NCBI GenBank assembly: GCA_034687125.1
Contig: JAQGBZ010000021.1
Location: forward strand, 62,001 to 126,000
Length of the DNA: 64,000 nt
Direction of reading: 5' to 3'
Source: Neelides folsomi
Taxonomy: Eukaryota > Arthropoda > Collembola > Neelipleona > Neelidae
Of this stretch, positions 1 to 12,698 are shown piece after piece (position 1 is the stretch's first letter; the number at the start of each line of letters is the position of its first letter). Both the position numbers and the translations under genes were made by a program. The notes beneath the pieces were generated by a model that saw only the letters and a program-made list of their open reading frames with translations, made no database searches and had not been told where the DNA came from.

Positions 1-2
1 AA

Positions 3-1539
3 AAGCCACTGGAAAATGAAGTAGAAAATAAAACTCGAGAAGAATTTAATGCTTGGAAAGTTGAAGAAGAAGCCGCCTTTAAGAAAAAGGTTTCTTTAAT
101 ACTTAATACTTAATTTGATATTTAATTTCAAATAATTAGTTCTGAAATTCTAAAATGTATTAATTTATTAAAGCTTGAAGAAAAGGGTAAAGCTTATTTG
201 CAACTTCTTTCTGAAGAATACATTGAATGTGAAAGGGAAAGAGGAGGAATTTTGGCACTCAAAATCCAATCTTGCGAAGAAAAGGAAAAGAAAATGGGCG
301 AAGAGATCAAAAAATTAGCTGAAAAGGAAAAGGCTTACGAAGTTCTCAAACAAAATGTACGAACATGGTGGTATTTATTAATTTTTATTAAATTATTGAA
401 TTTCACAATTATCTAGAATAGTTATAATCATATCATTCTTTTTAGTTTGGTTCACTTTATTTTGATTATTATAGCTGATTCAAGAAAATCATAATTTGGA
501 AATGGAAAAAATGAAAATTCTCGAGAGCTGCAAGATGCGAATCATTCAATTGAGCGAAAAACGAAAAGATGATGTAATTTAAAAACATTTTCTCCTTTTA
601 CATTTAAGAATACAATTGAAACTTAATCTAATTAACAATTTATTAATTTTAGGGTGAATCTCATGAGCGTCGTGAGAAAGAATATCTTGATGAAGTGAGT
701 CGATTGAAGGAAAAAGTGAAAAAACTCGAGGAAAAGTTAAAAATGCGAGACAGTGAAATCGCAGAGCTTCATACCATGAGAGCAACATGGCCAGACGTCA
801 ATGTTACTTTAAGAGCGGAAAAGCTTGAGCTTATAGTAGGACAAAAATATTAACTGTTTTTTGCTTCTCAAGAATTTAAATACTTAATTTAATTTAATTT
901 ACAGAATAAAGAGCTTGTTGGGAAATTAAAGGATGAAAAAATGAAGAAGGAAGAATATAAGGATCAATTGAGAAAAATGAGCGAAGAACTCCTCAAAGCT
1001 CAGAGGGAAAGAGATAGTCAACTTCAGGCAGAAAATGAAAACTTGAAGTAAGGAATATTTACTCGATTAGTACAAAAGTTTAATTGCGCATTGCCAATTT
1101 ATATTTCTCGAATCGGAACTTACGGAACTACTTAGTTTATTTGAATACAAAGTTTATTAAATCAAAGTTATTGAATAATCAATATGGAATTTTCAGGTTA
1201 CAATTGGACGCGAATCGAGCAAGGGATCTTTTAGCTATTGAACATCGAAGAGTTGACAATTTTGGTGAGGAATTGAAACAATTTCAAGCTCGACTTGAAG
1301 GAACCCAAAAGAAATGCAAAAGAGACGTCAACTTCAACCAATCCTACGAAGAGGAGAAAACTGAACATAGGCGGTCTACAACTAAAGAAAGGAGAAAAAA
1401 TATTAAGGTCGAAGAAGAAATCGGAAGATTGACCTCTGTCCGTGAGGAATTGCTCAAAACTCAAGCTTACACTCCAAGCGACTTGGTGATTAAACAAATG
1501 GATATGAAGATCATCGCTCTTCTCGAAACTATTCAATGA
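3..1539 (+). CDS. Coiled-coil protein, C-terminal part (5' end outside the window); possibly centriolar
   Basis: This is the 3' part of a gene whose start lies before the window. Exons 3-89, 174-356, 475-573, 653-835, 905-1047 and 1197-1539 join in phase at GT-AG sites and end at a TGA. The visible ~350 residues are almost entirely Glu/Lys-rich heptad-like sequence, so a long coiled coil is expected. No enzyme motif is seen. The last stretch (EELLKT..Y...D.VIK.MD pattern) resembles, from memory, the C-terminal ends of centriolar coiled-coil proteins such as CEP120. This is weak evidence, because coiled coils look alike and the N-terminal domains are missing. It is convergent with the thiolase gene, 341 bp between stops. 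Confidence 0.7.
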
Positions 1540-1880
1540 TCTTTAAAGTACAAATCTCTCATTCCATAAACAAAAACTTTAATTTCTATAATTCTCATTT
1601 TATAACTTGATTTATATATTATATGATTTTACAATTAAATGATGTGAAGTGAATTTAAAATAAATATAATGCAATATTTAATAATAGCAAAATGTAATTT
1701 ATAAATATCATAAATATAAAGGATGTCAATTATCTTATTGATAATAAATATAATTAGGATAAAATACATTTCGTTTTAATTTCATTGATTTCATGTCGGA
1801 GAATTTAAATAAATTAAACTGTTTAAATAAATTCAGGGCAAGATTTTATTTAAATAAATACAGATCATTAGAAGTTAACT
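1540..1880. other. Convergent intergenic spacer
   Basis: This AT-rich spacer lies between the stop codons of the coiled-coil gene and the thiolase gene. It should hold both 3' UTRs. I see no coding signal or repeat in it. Confidence 0.6.
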
Positions 1881-3819
1881 TCACAGTTTTTGAACTAAAA
1901 TTGAAGATGCTCCTCCACCGCCATTACAAATTGATGCAACTCCAAATTCTCCTTGCTTCAATGTATGACAAAGATGAATCACAATCCTTGCACCTGACAT
2001 TCTAAAAACGAGAAATTATTACATTTAACTGTTTAATATTTCCTTTAAAATTACATATTGAATATTGATCATTAAATACCCAATGGGATGTCCAAGAGAG
2101 ACAGCTCCTCCGTGGATGTTCACTTTAGAAGGATCAAGTCCCATCATTTTAATATTGGCAAGTACAACTACTGAAAAGGCTTCATTGATTTCCCACATGG
2201 CAATATCTTCCTTTTTCATTCCATACTTCTCCAATAACTGGAATTTAAACAAAAAGATTAACTTCCCAATTATTTAGTTCGATCAAACCTAACCATTTTT
2301 GATCTAAGAATATTAAAATTGATCAAAATAAAATAAAACAGTTTAAAATATTAATAATAAGTAGCTGTTTACTGTTTTTACGATAGAAGTGTGTAATAAT
2401 TACGAACCTTGGGCATAGCAAAAGCTGGAGCAATAGGGAAATCAATCGGATCTGTTGCAGCATCATAATAGCCAATAATCTTTGCCAATGGTTTCCCAGA
2501 AAACTTTTTCATTCCCTCTTGAGATGCGAGGATCAAAGCTGCAGCTCCGTCGTTCAACGTTGAAGCATTCCCAGCTGTCACAGTCCCACCATCTCTCTGA
2601 TTAATTAAAAATATAATCAAAATTAAGTCAATTAAGATTAATTTAGATGTAATTTGACATTTATAAAATAGTGGGATTTGCGAATGCGATTAAAACCTGA
2701 AAAACAGTGGGAAGCGTTTCGAATTTCTTAAAGTCGACTCTTTTGTATTCTTCGTCTTCCGTAATGACTACATCTGGTTTTCCTCTTTTTCCAGGAATTG
2801 TAACAGGTACAAGTTGAGATTTGAATGCTCCAGCTGAATATGCTGCACTGCTCTTTTTGTATGAATCCATTCCAAAAGCATCTTGCTCTTTTCGAGAGAT
2901 CCCCATTTTCTTTGCCGTGTTTTCACCGCAATTCCCCATATGAAACTTGTTGTAAACATCAGTGAGGCCATCGAACACTATCCCGTCCTAAATAACAAAA
3001 ATTAATTAATTTACTCAAAAATTATTATTCTTTAATTAATTTAAATACTGAGGTAGGAAAGTTAAAGTAGGATATTTTTTCTTTGTTAAGTTTATTATTA
3101 CGTGTAGAGTGACACCACCATAAGTAGTTTCGCCTCTCTTCATGTAAAATGGAACATTTGACATTGATTCCATTCCACCAGCAATCATAATGTCTTGATC
3201 TCCACATTTGAGATTTTGACTAGCTAACATTACTGCTTTCATTCCAGAAGCACACACTTTGTTCACAGTAGTACAAGGAGTTTTATTTGATAAACCTGTA
3301 CCGTTGAAAAAAGTTAAGCGATCAAAAATCAGAGATATACTATTACATTTTTATCGAAAATATTTGAATATTTAAATATTTAGCTTTTTATTATATTAAC
3401 CGGCAAACAACGTTGCTTGTCTTGCTGGAGCTTGACCAACGCCTCCTTGGCAAACATTTCCCATATAAACTTCTTGAATCAAGGCTGGGTCAATTCCTGC
3501 TTTTGATACTGCTTCCTGTTTTATCATTATTATCGTGTTAAATTCATTTTCTGGTGAGTTTACTATTAAATTTAAGCTTATTTTCAATCAAGTTTACTTT
3601 AATGGCAATTGCTCCCAGTTGGGGTGCAGAAAGAGATGCCAAAGAACTTCTAAAAGAACCCATCGGTGTTCGGACTCCGCTCATAACGAAGACACCAGAA
3701 AGTCGGGGATTGCTGGTGCTCATACATCTTTTGCCAATTGATGAAACTGGCGAACAAACATTTTTCATTGTTCCCAACATTCTGCAATGCAAAGTATAGC
3801 AAAAGTCATTAGCTTTCAT
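1881..3819 (-). CDS. ACAT1: Acetyl-CoA acetyltransferase, mitochondrial (acetoacetyl-CoA thiolase)
   Basis: This type II thiolase interconverts two acetyl-CoA with acetoacetyl-CoA in ketone-body and isoleucine metabolism. The seven exons, in transcript order, are 3598-3819, 3401-3515, 3102-3295, 2697-2987, 2408-2596, 2080-2237 and 1881-2001. They give 429 residues, against 427 in the human enzyme as I recall it. The acyl-accepting Cys lies in [10 protein letters not shown], the catalytic His in GHPIGMSGAR, and the second Cys in CNGGGGASS near the C-terminus. All are intact. The first ~40 residues (Ser, Arg and Lys with few acidics) look like a mitochondrial presequence. The start at 3819 is the most upstream Met; a Met at 3780 is a plausible alternative. 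The sequence looks fully functional. Confidence 0.95.
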
Positions 3820-4294
3820 AAAGTTTCATACTGTAAATCAACATTACAAAGGTTGTAAAGTTGTTTTGTTGTTATATTTGTACAACTATTCAATCATCAT
3901 TATCAGCAGTTTATCATTTGTAACAATTACGCAAATATTTTGTGGTACCAATTATCTTTTCATTACATTTTTATACTCTTATAGTATATATTATTCGCCA
4001 CATCCAAATCATGTTCATACATTATTAACAGTATAATAAAATTATACATTTTTATATGTACAATTACTAATATTTGTAAACAATTAAACAGTTTAAACAA
4101 TAAATGATTCATCAAATGACACAATCCCACGTTGGGAAACATTGGGATTCAGAGGTCGGATTTCGTGCAAGAAATATTTTTATGGTTTGGTCAAATGCTT
4201 ATTAAATCATTTCGCTAAAAAGTTATACTCTACCATGCATTAAACTGGTGCATTACTAAAAGTCATCATCGTATCGTAAGTCACATGTAAAGTA
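3820..4294. other. Intergenic, upstream of the thiolase gene
   Basis: AT-rich DNA between the thiolase start and the TA target site of the transposon. It presumably contains the thiolase promoter and 5' UTR. I see no gene or clear repeat. Confidence 0.5.
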
Positions 4295-4676
4295 CACTCG
4301 ACCTCGGTTAATATCACCCCTCGGTTAAGATCACCTTTTTCTATGTTCCCGGCATAGGTATAGGAATGTAATGCTTTAAACCTCGGATAGTGTCACCTCG
4401 GTTAAGGTTAACTTCGATTAACATCACCAAATTTTTTATTCCCGTGGGACGTCAATTACTCATAAGATCAAATTTTTGTTTCTACTCCCTTAATATTTTG
4501 TTCGACTTTATAAATTAGAGGTGAAATGAAATGATAAACAGTTGTTGTTCATCCAAGATTGCATATTGGTGTGATTTTAAAGTTATAATACATGTAAAAT
4601 ACCTATCAAAATTGAAAAATCGCTATTTTAGGTAAAATTTCGTCTCGTTCCATGATTTTTATTGTCCTATTTTTTA

Positions 4677-5808
4677 TCATATAAACCCCGTCCAATAAGC
4701 TAAGAAAGTCTTGAAAAAATGTTACAACTCAAAATTGTTTCAATGGATTTTCATATAAATTATATGGTATAAATACACATAAGATAGTATTATGTATGAA
4801 AACTTTCAGACTGATTGCATTGCCAATTTAAGAACTATGGTTGAATATTCAAAATGAAAAAATACATGAGTTGGGACAATGAGTGGAGGAAAGTGGTGTG
4901 GAGCGATGAGAAGAAATTCAACTTGGATGGGCCGGACGGATACTCATACTACTGGCATGATCTACGTAGAGAAAGCAAAGTTTTCTCTAAAAATCAACAA
5001 GGTATAAGTTTTTAATAATATAAACGACTTTTAACTTGATTACCTAATTATGAAGTTTTAAATAATGTAATTATTATTTTTTGTTTCAGGCGGCGGTTCA
5101 TTAATGTTTTGGGGAGGATTCGGGTACAACGGAAAGACAGAGCTTGCATTCATTGACCACAGAATGGATTCTACAGACTACCAGGCTATTCTCCAAGATA
5201 ATCTTCTGAAAGTTGGACCAAAAATAGGCGGGAGAGGTTGGATATTCCAACAGGATAACGCCTCAATTCATGTATCCTCATCTACAAAGAAATGGTTTGA
5301 CAAGAAAAATGTTCGATTGTTGAATCATCCCCCAAAGAGCCCGGATCTTAATGGAGAATTTGTGGGGAATTATTACATGTGAAGTTTATGCCCACGGCAA
5401 ACAATATTCTTCCAAACAAGAATTGAAACGAGCCATTGAAGTTGCATGGCAAAATATCCCAATTGAGACTCTAAGGAATCTTACAGATTCGATGAAAGAA
5501 AGAGTTTTCGAAGTAATTCTCAATCAAGGAAAGTTTACAAAATATTTGTAATTGATTTCATATTTAAAATTTCTTAATTGATTAATAAAATTGAGTCAAA
5601 ACGTGATTTTCTTAGGTTTCTGGACACATGATTTACTAATTTCGATTCATAGTTACTGTAATTGAAAATGGATTTTTCTGAAATTTACCTTACATAACAC
5701 TATTTAATGTGCACATATACTATAAAAATTTTAGCGAAATCCATTGAACCATCTTTGAGTTGTAACATTTTTTCAAGATTTTCTTAGCTTATTGGACGGG
5801 GTTTATGA
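4677..5808 (+). mobile_element. Tc1/mariner element, defective, inserted into the outer transposon
   Basis: The inverted repeats are about 70 bp long, start TCATAAACCCCGTCC and are flanked by TA (4675-4676 and 5809-5810). The two repeats differ at only a few positions, which suggests a fairly recent insertion. The element is 1132 bp. Internally it keeps the C-terminal two thirds of a DD34E transposase but no helix-turn-helix region, since only about 180 bp separate the left end from the first catalytic block. That points to an internal deletion and a copy that cannot move itself. Confidence 0.88.
4854..5551 (+). pseudogene. Tc1/mariner transposase remnant (DDE catalytic domain only)
   Basis: The first exon (4854-5001) carries the first catalytic Asp in [16 protein letters not shown]. 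An intron (5002-5089) follows, then GGGSLMFWGGFGYNG and the second Asp in FQQDNASIH. The frame breaks near 5350, within the conserved SPDLNP-ENLWG block, consistent with a loss of about 4 bp. The following frame carries the third acidic residue in ENLWG and continues to 5551. Between the second Asp and the Glu, family spacing would be 34 residues (DD34E). The N-terminal DNA-binding domain is missing. The sequence is therefore a pseudogene on two counts. Confidence 0.88.
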
Positions 5809-5974
5809 TAAATGGATTAATTTTCTTTTAATTAAAATTGTATATTATTCTATTTTATCCGACAAGCCGACAATGCCTAAAATACAAAAATTTCACCTTT
5901 TATACTACAATACCTCGGTTAAGATCACCAAAATTGGTGTATCCCGTGAAGTTGATCTTATCCGAGGTCCAGTG

Positions 5975-7690
5975 TATTTATAAGATAAAGAATTATTAAG
6001 AAACTTATGGAGAAAATGTTGACGCATGGGTTCTTGTTAAATGATATTTATACTGGATGGCTCATAGCCTAAAGCCAATTCCATTCAAGGATTAAATAAT
6101 AGTATTTATAATAGTAAGGGTTAGATATCAAGTTAGATTAGAACTTGTAACATTTTTAGTTAACTGTTGATTCACACATGTCACTAACTTACTTGTAATG
6201 TAAAATTGTGATTTTCTTCCAAGCTGTCGGTTTCAAAGGTACTTTTGACTATTTGATCAAATTATTAATTTTAACAATGTTAATGTTGTATAATGACTTT
6301 TTTATATTATATTTTTTAATACTTTGAAATTCCTATTCCTCGCCTAAGAATTAAAAGCCTTTACTTTGACGTTTGTTTGCCCCTTTAATTTTTAGGTAGT
6401 ATTGTATTTCAATTATTATTGTATTTTAATAAGTTGTAAAATTACGACTTCTTGTAAAGCACAATTTAGGAGAATTGGTCTATGGTGAAACAAACTACGC
6501 GGCGAAACGGGTAAATGAATGGGCAGGATGTCAGGTGAAGTTAGAGATTGTTAGAATTTCCATTTCGGCAACGGCCCTTCTCAAATCCCATTGATAGTCG
6601 ACCTCCTTGGTCAATGTGGAACACATCGAACATAGGGGAAATTGTTGGTTTCGGCGATGCCAACTCGGGCATTCACACGTCCTCGATCCATCCAAGGGGT
6701 GGAAGGATGGTGAAAATGTTTTTGAAAGCTTCACCATACCCTTCTCTTCAGCCCAACAACATTTATTATAAACGAGGAGAAATGGGGATTAAAACTCCTC
6801 ATTTCATTAAAAAGAGTTGATCAACATTATTTTGTACATATAATTGGTCGTTGGGGAAGGACCCACGCTGGAGGATTCAATAAGGTAAGGAAATATCAAG
6901 GGTTTTAAAAGATAAACAAATGGGGAATTTCGGGGGAGTTGTGTGATTTTGCATATGGCGAACCATTACGCATCACTTTGTGTGGAGAGAGATCCTTCTA
7001 CGTGTTCCCATTAGGACCTTTTGACTCCAAATGAGATCTCCAGAAGATTGTCTTAAATTGGATTAATGAGCTATTGTATATAATCACATAGCGGTTTTTC
7101 TTAAACATTTAAAAAATTTAAACATTTAATTAAATTTAAATTAATTTCATAATTACAAGTCATGCTCAAGTGGCCAAGTAGGGAATATTACTGCGACTTT
7201 GGGAGGATGAGTAATTCGCCCTTGGACAGTATTATAAAAAATAGTATGGAACTTATACGTTCTTATGTTGAACCAAGTAGGACGCCTCGAAGGCCGTTGA
7301 GTTCTCAGAAGGAATCAAAGTATCCAAGATGATTATTCATTGGATAAAGTGCAATAATAATTTTAGTACAATCGATATTTTATCGAAATTATTCAAAATA
7401 TCGATTAGATAAATTATTATAAGTAATCTTTTACTCGCTTTTATCATATAAATTTTTTTGTTAATTTTCTTGAATACAGTATTATTTTGTCGGTGTTTTT
7501 CGTAAATGAAACCAGTATTTACCAGTATTATAGGCTTTACATAAATATTATAGGTATGGTACATTGTAATAATTTCTCAATAATATTGTTGATATAGTTT
7601 AGTTTGATATTTAGTTTTATAATTTTTATATAGAAAGTTTTGTTGTGATTCTTGTTGGGAAAATTATATAATTTATTTTTTTAATTACAG
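5975..7690. other. Intergenic region before the IAP gene
   Basis: About 1.7 kb between the transposon and the first visible IAP exon. A stretch at about 6480-7330 is richer in G and C than its surroundings and has a 90-codon ORF (6548-6820) with no recognisable domain. It may hold untranslated leader exons of the IAP gene, whose first coding exon is preceded by a splice acceptor at 7690. I see no gene I can support. Confidence 0.45.
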
Positions 7691-7730
7691 GAGGAGCTAA
7701 TTTAAGTTCAGATTTTGGAATTGAAGAACG
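7691..7730 (+). other. 5' UTR part of the first coding exon of the IAP gene
   Basis: A polypyrimidine-rich TTTTTTAATTACAG acceptor ends at 7690, and the ATG lies at 7731. Transcription therefore starts further upstream, with at least one non-coding exon that I cannot place. Confidence 0.55.
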
Positions 7731-10566
7731 ATGATTAAAAGTAGTTTAAGCTCATCTAACCGCGATTCAAGTTCGGTCCGGTTAAATTCTGATGAAAACC
7801 GCCGGAATAATTCGGGGACCGAAGTTCTCAATCGGATCCTCCCACCCCCTCAACTTCCCAACCGACACCCGATTAATTTCGAAGATATGAAATCGGAAAG
7901 GGCGAGGTTACAAACATTTAATCAACCGCCTATTTGGCCTCATTCATTTATCCTCCCCGAAGATTGTGCAGCAGCTGGATTTTTCTTTTTACATGATGGA
8001 GATAAGGTATTTAATAATTAAAATTAAAATACATTATAACATAAATAACAACAATAATAATAATTTTTAATAGCTCTTAATTAAATTACATAACAAACAC
8101 ATTAACGATTTAACATTATATTTAATTTATTAACGTGGGTCGATTTTATTTTAGGTCCAATGCGCATTTTGCAGAGGCGTGGCTGGTGAGTGGGTTGTTG
8201 GTGACGTCCCACTTTCAGAACATCATCGTCATTTCCCTCGTTGTCCTTTCATATGCAATTTACCTGTGGGAAATGCTCCGATACGAGGCGGAGTCGACGG
8301 AGATGTTAATTTAAGAAGAGGATTCGATGTTTGCGGAACGCGTTTTAATCCCACACAACGATTTACTACATCTGATCAAGGTGAGAATCCAGTCGGCACT
8401 ATCGATCGAAAATCAAAATCAATAGTATCAGAATGCTAATTAAACCAGCCTCTTTAGTAACAAGAGTAGAAGCAAACTTGGGCTAATCGTAGATTCCGGT
8501 CAACTCTAAAATAATATTCTTCAGTTGAAAAAGTTTTGTCTTCTGTGTTTGGATTTTGACCCATTTTGTAAATAAGTTTAAAATGGAAAGGATGAGTAAT
8601 AGCCTTAATCGGCCTAAACCACTTTCGCGATTTACACTGCCTCATTGTCCAATAAACCTGCGGTATCCTTTGAATGTTCCTCAACCTGCACCTCCCTCAC
8701 CACTGCCAACATTTTCTGAGATCTACGGAAGTAATCACTTGTTTCCAACTATGCTTAATATTTACTAACACTCTACTCTACTTAATTTATGTATGATGTT
8801 ATATAAATATCTAACAATTAAATACAAAACTATCTTGCATGATTTCACCGCATGTAATTCTCGCTTTGAACATTTAGAATATTTTATGAATTATCGCTAA
8901 TTATGTAGAATGTTTTTAATTAATTGGAAATTTTATTTTGTTAGTTATCTTGAGAGGAACACAACCTTTGGGTCAGTCAGTCGAAGAAGCGGCTTCAGAA
9001 TTAGCCATTACAAGATGTCGTGGTCCAATGCATCTCAACTTTGTAACGCTCTTCGCTCGCTTGAAGACGTTTGCTGGATGGGTTGGATGTTCCGCTCATG
9101 GGAAAGATCAAATGGCCGAAGCGGGGTTCTTTTACTTGGGAGTACGCGATCATGTCAAATGCTTCTATTGCGACGGAGGGCTCAGAAATTGGGAAATCAA
9201 CGATGACCCGTGGGTCGAACATGCTCGATGGTTCCCAAATTGCAGTTTTGTCAAATTGAACAAAGGAGAAACTTTCATTAAAGATGTCAAAGCGAATAAA
9301 CCACCACTTGTTGCAAAAGCAGTAAGGAATCAAATATTTTTATTAAAATTACAATTTCCTCAACTTATCACTAAGTAAAATAATTTTAATAATATAATTA
9401 TAATAATAAATTAATTAATTTAAATTGTATGACAGGCCCATAAAAGAAATCACCTTCCGGTATTAAGAGTCGTCTCTGAAGAGGAAATCAGAAATTTAAT
9501 TGATACTCCTATTGTAAAAGTATGTATAAAATGATAACATTGATTATCAATTTGAATTATCTTTTAGTTTATTCTTTTATTTATCTGTTTTTATTCATTT
9601 TATCTTGATGATAAATTATTGAAATAAATGGTCAGATATTCCCTTCATAAGACAATGAAACCTCAATGAAATGAATGAAACGTTTTTAAAAAATCTTGAT
9701 TGGAAATGACATAGAAATAATATTTATTTTATTAATTCTAGGCCGCTTTGGATATGGGAATGGAAGTGAATAAAGTGAAGGAAGCTTTAAGAAAGAAGCT
9801 CCAAGAAACAGGTTCCTCATTTCTCACCACTGAAGCATTACTTGAAGCCATGTTGGGTCGAGATTCAGAATACGATTCTGACTCTGATAGTTCAGAATCA
9901 GAAGGCGAAGATGATACTGGAATGGTTAGGATCCCAAGGATGTTTATCCCCCCACCTCCATCAATCGATTCAGGAGTGATTTCCGAGGATGCGTTTTCCT
10001 CTCCATCACACTCCTCACCTGATGAAGACTCCGGCGGGGATTCGAGCGGTGATTCGGACGAAGGGCTTCAAGAACTCCCAAGAAGAAATATGATTGAAAC
10101 CGACGAAGTTGGTGAGAGCAGGACGCTTAGAACTATTAGTGGCGACTCTGGCTTTGACCAGAATGAGCAACCAAGTGTAGATGATAAAATGAGTGATGAA
10201 GAAAAACCCTCGACTTCAAACATTGTGCAAAATCCCAATGGTAAATTCCATTAATTAAAAACAAACTATAACGGTTATATTAATCACAGCATAGTTAAAT
10301 ATTTTTGAATTTTGTATTACTTGAAAGATTATTCTTGTTACTGTAATTGTAATTATTTTTTTGTTTTAGTATCTGAAGACTTGGAAGCTGAAATCTTAAA
10401 ATTGAGAGAAGCTCGACAATGCAAGATTTGCATGGATAACGAAGTGAACGTCGTTTTCCTCCCATGTGGACATTTGGTCTCGTGCGTGTCTTGTGCGACG
10501 GCCCTTTCAACCTGCGCCTTGTGTCGACAACCCATTCGAGCCCTTGTTAGAACTTATCTAGCTTGA
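7731..10566 (+). CDS. Inhibitor of apoptosis protein, BIR-BIR-UBA-RING (DIAP2/XIAP/cIAP-like)
   Basis: A caspase-binding ubiquitin ligase. Exons 7731-8006, 8155-8380, 8945-9321, 9436-9519, 9742-10240 and 10370-10566 give 552 residues. BIR1 spans about 58-125, with zinc ligands Cys95, Cys98, His115 and Cys122. BIR2 spans about 205-272, with CFYC, EHARW and FPNC. A UBA-like helix block (LDMGMEVNKVKEAL...) follows at 322-360, then an acidic Ser/Asp-rich linker (about 362-470). A C-terminal RING starts at Cys505 (CKICMDNE, PCGH, CALCRQP). All zinc ligands look intact. The UBA argues for a DIAP2, XIAP or cIAP type rather than DIAP1. The linker has two DSGxxS motifs. The exact orthology is open. 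Confidence 0.93.
9967..10044 (+). other. Two DSGxxS phosphodegron-like motifs in the IAP linker
   Basis: Residues 397-402 read DSGVIS (9967-9984) and residues 417-422 read DSGGDS (10027-10044). DSGxxS is the known beta-TrCP recognition pattern when both serines are phosphorylated. Both lie in an acidic, probably unstructured linker between UBA and RING. That they work as degrons is inference. Confidence 0.5.
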
Positions 10567-12698
10567 AATTTAAAATAATAAATTCTATCCTCATTCTATC
10601 CTAAAAATAATATTATAAAAATCTCCAGTATGAAACTTCGATAAACTCGCGCTCATATACGCAACTTCCTAGTGACTTATATAATACATGAAATATGTAA
10701 ATTGTAATTGGAAGATGTGGAATAAGTGTAATTATTATAACTAAATATAAATATATCAAAAATGAATTAAATTATCTCTTTTCTCTAAATCTTTCATTCT
10801 TTCATTCTGATATAATCTAAGCTTACTGCTTATGTAAATATTTTTTTTACTTATTTGATTATTTATTGACATTTATAATTTGACCATTAATTTTATTTGG
10901 GCAAAATATTGAATTTTTATACCGTTTTATTTACGAGTATTGAATATGACAATTTTACTAATTTACTTTTTTTATTGTTTTTGTATGTTTGCAAACATCA
11001 ATATTATTTATAATGGGATTTTTTATTGGTGCAAGTAAACGGCAGACTTTTGCTAATTGCTTTGATCTGCCAAATATCTATTCTTATTAACTAACTTCTT
11101 TGATAAGAGCAAAGCTTTTATTTTTGCATAGCTACTTGTGATTTGAGTTTTAATGATTACATTTAGTTTTTATTTAGTTTAAATGATGCATTAATAAGAT
11201 AGTTATTCAGTATATTTTAGTATTCTTTTATTATTTCGATTCTTCTACCTTTTAAACACTTGGCTTGCCTGCAAGTTAGGAGAGAATGCAAATTAACAAC
11301 ATTAGGTATTTAATTGTATTTTTTGAAACGTACATCATTAACTTTTAAAATCAGCATTCGGACTATATTTAACTAAAATGACATATCTCTATTTATTTAT
11401 TACGTAGATTAATCATGGTATTTTGGAATGAATATAATATCACGAATACAACTTGCAAGTACTTAATAATAATTACGCTTACTTAATCTCTACGTCCATC
11501 TCACACACTCATCAATATAATGTACAATTTTTGTGCAAATTGAAGCAATTCACATTTGCAATATTTGAAATAATAAAAAACTTAAATATTTGACAATGAA
11601 ATGTCCCTTTTTACTCGGGCAAGAATAAACATTGTTCTTGACTGAATTGAATAAAATGTCAGTTTCTATTATTAATTTAAAAATATAAGCTGACTGGGAA
11701 ATCATTAAACATTATATTATTACATTGATAATTAAGCTTTAAATATATTTTAAAAAATGAATTTCATTAATGGAATGAAATTAAAAAAGAATTAACTCGC
11801 ATCACTAATTTCACCGTACATCACATCAACGTTAATTATTACGATTAGGTATTTTCTCTATGAAGAATAATATTTAAACTTCAAACTACGGCGTGACGTT
11901 ATTTGATTTCGTCAACGCTTTTAGATTATCTTTTCCCCAATAATTATTATTTTTACTCCTTTACTATAATAATTAACAAATCTTAATTTTTGTTAATTAT
12001 TAGACTCGGTGAAGGTACTCAAAAACACGTTGATACATTTAAAATTAACATTTTTATAGGTATATACTTTTTAATGTCCTTTTCGCTCTTTAATATCGTT
12101 TTCTAAATATTTGCTAAATATTATTTAGCAGCTTGAGGATTTTTTTTGCATTGTTGTCATTAAAGCAGTGCGAATACATAGAGACATAGATAATACATTT
12201 ACTTGTGACCTTTGTAGTTTTAATATTTTTTACACGATACACTGATCTCATTTAGCCTTTTTGAAATGGCAATTGAGTAAACAGTTGTAATTATAAGAAA
12301 AAGAGATAAAGGAATACAATGACTCATTTTAAATGAAACTAGGAATCAAAGATAAGAGGAATTCACTCATATTTTTGATTATCCCATTTTAAAATAAACT
12401 CGTGCATTTTGTAATTAATTATTATTTAACTTTAATTTAAACGTAATAAAAGTTTTATCATCTATTTAATTGCTTTTTGCTATTCTAGCTAACTAATATT
12501 ATAATCTGATATTTATATTGACATTAAAACTCGAACTTTACGTTTAATTCTGCGCTCTCTAAATGAAAACATTATTAGCTCTAAAGTGGTAGAATTTATG
12601 GCCCCGTTCGAGGTTTCTAAAATAAATTATAGTTTAATAAATTGCTAATCATAAGTTTATAATAGTTAGAATAAGATTTGTATGATTATTAAAATAAA
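10567..12698. other. Convergent intergenic spacer between the IAP and synaptojanin genes
   Basis: About 2.1 kb of very AT-rich DNA between two stop codons. It should include the IAP 3' UTR (an AATAAA-like signal lies at about 10576) and the synaptojanin 3' UTR. I find no ORF of substance, no inverted repeat and no RNA gene. Confidence 0.55.

Larger units (their letters stand above)
4295..5974. mobile_element. TA-flanked pogo/Tigger-like DNA transposon carrying a nested Tc1/mariner element
   Basis: The ends are inverted: left CACTCGACCTCGG and right CCGAGGTCCAGTG. Both are flanked directly by TA (4293-4294 and 5975-5976), the target duplication of the IS630/Tc1/mariner/pogo superfamily. The motif CCTCGGTTAAGATCACC is reiterated near both ends (4301-4335, 4379-4427, 5912-5928), a subterminal array probably bound by a transposase. 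Without the inner insertion at 4677-5808 the element would be about 550 bp, with no coding sequence of its own, so it is a non-autonomous derivative. Family naming rests on the TIR and TA only. Confidence 0.8.

Noticed and set aside
6548-6820. 90-codon frame upstream of the IAP gene
   Set aside because: No recognisable domain and an antisense frame of similar length; more likely leader or non-coding sequence.
9001-9333. 110-codon antisense frame opposite BIR2
   Set aside because: Shadow of the conserved BIR2 exon.
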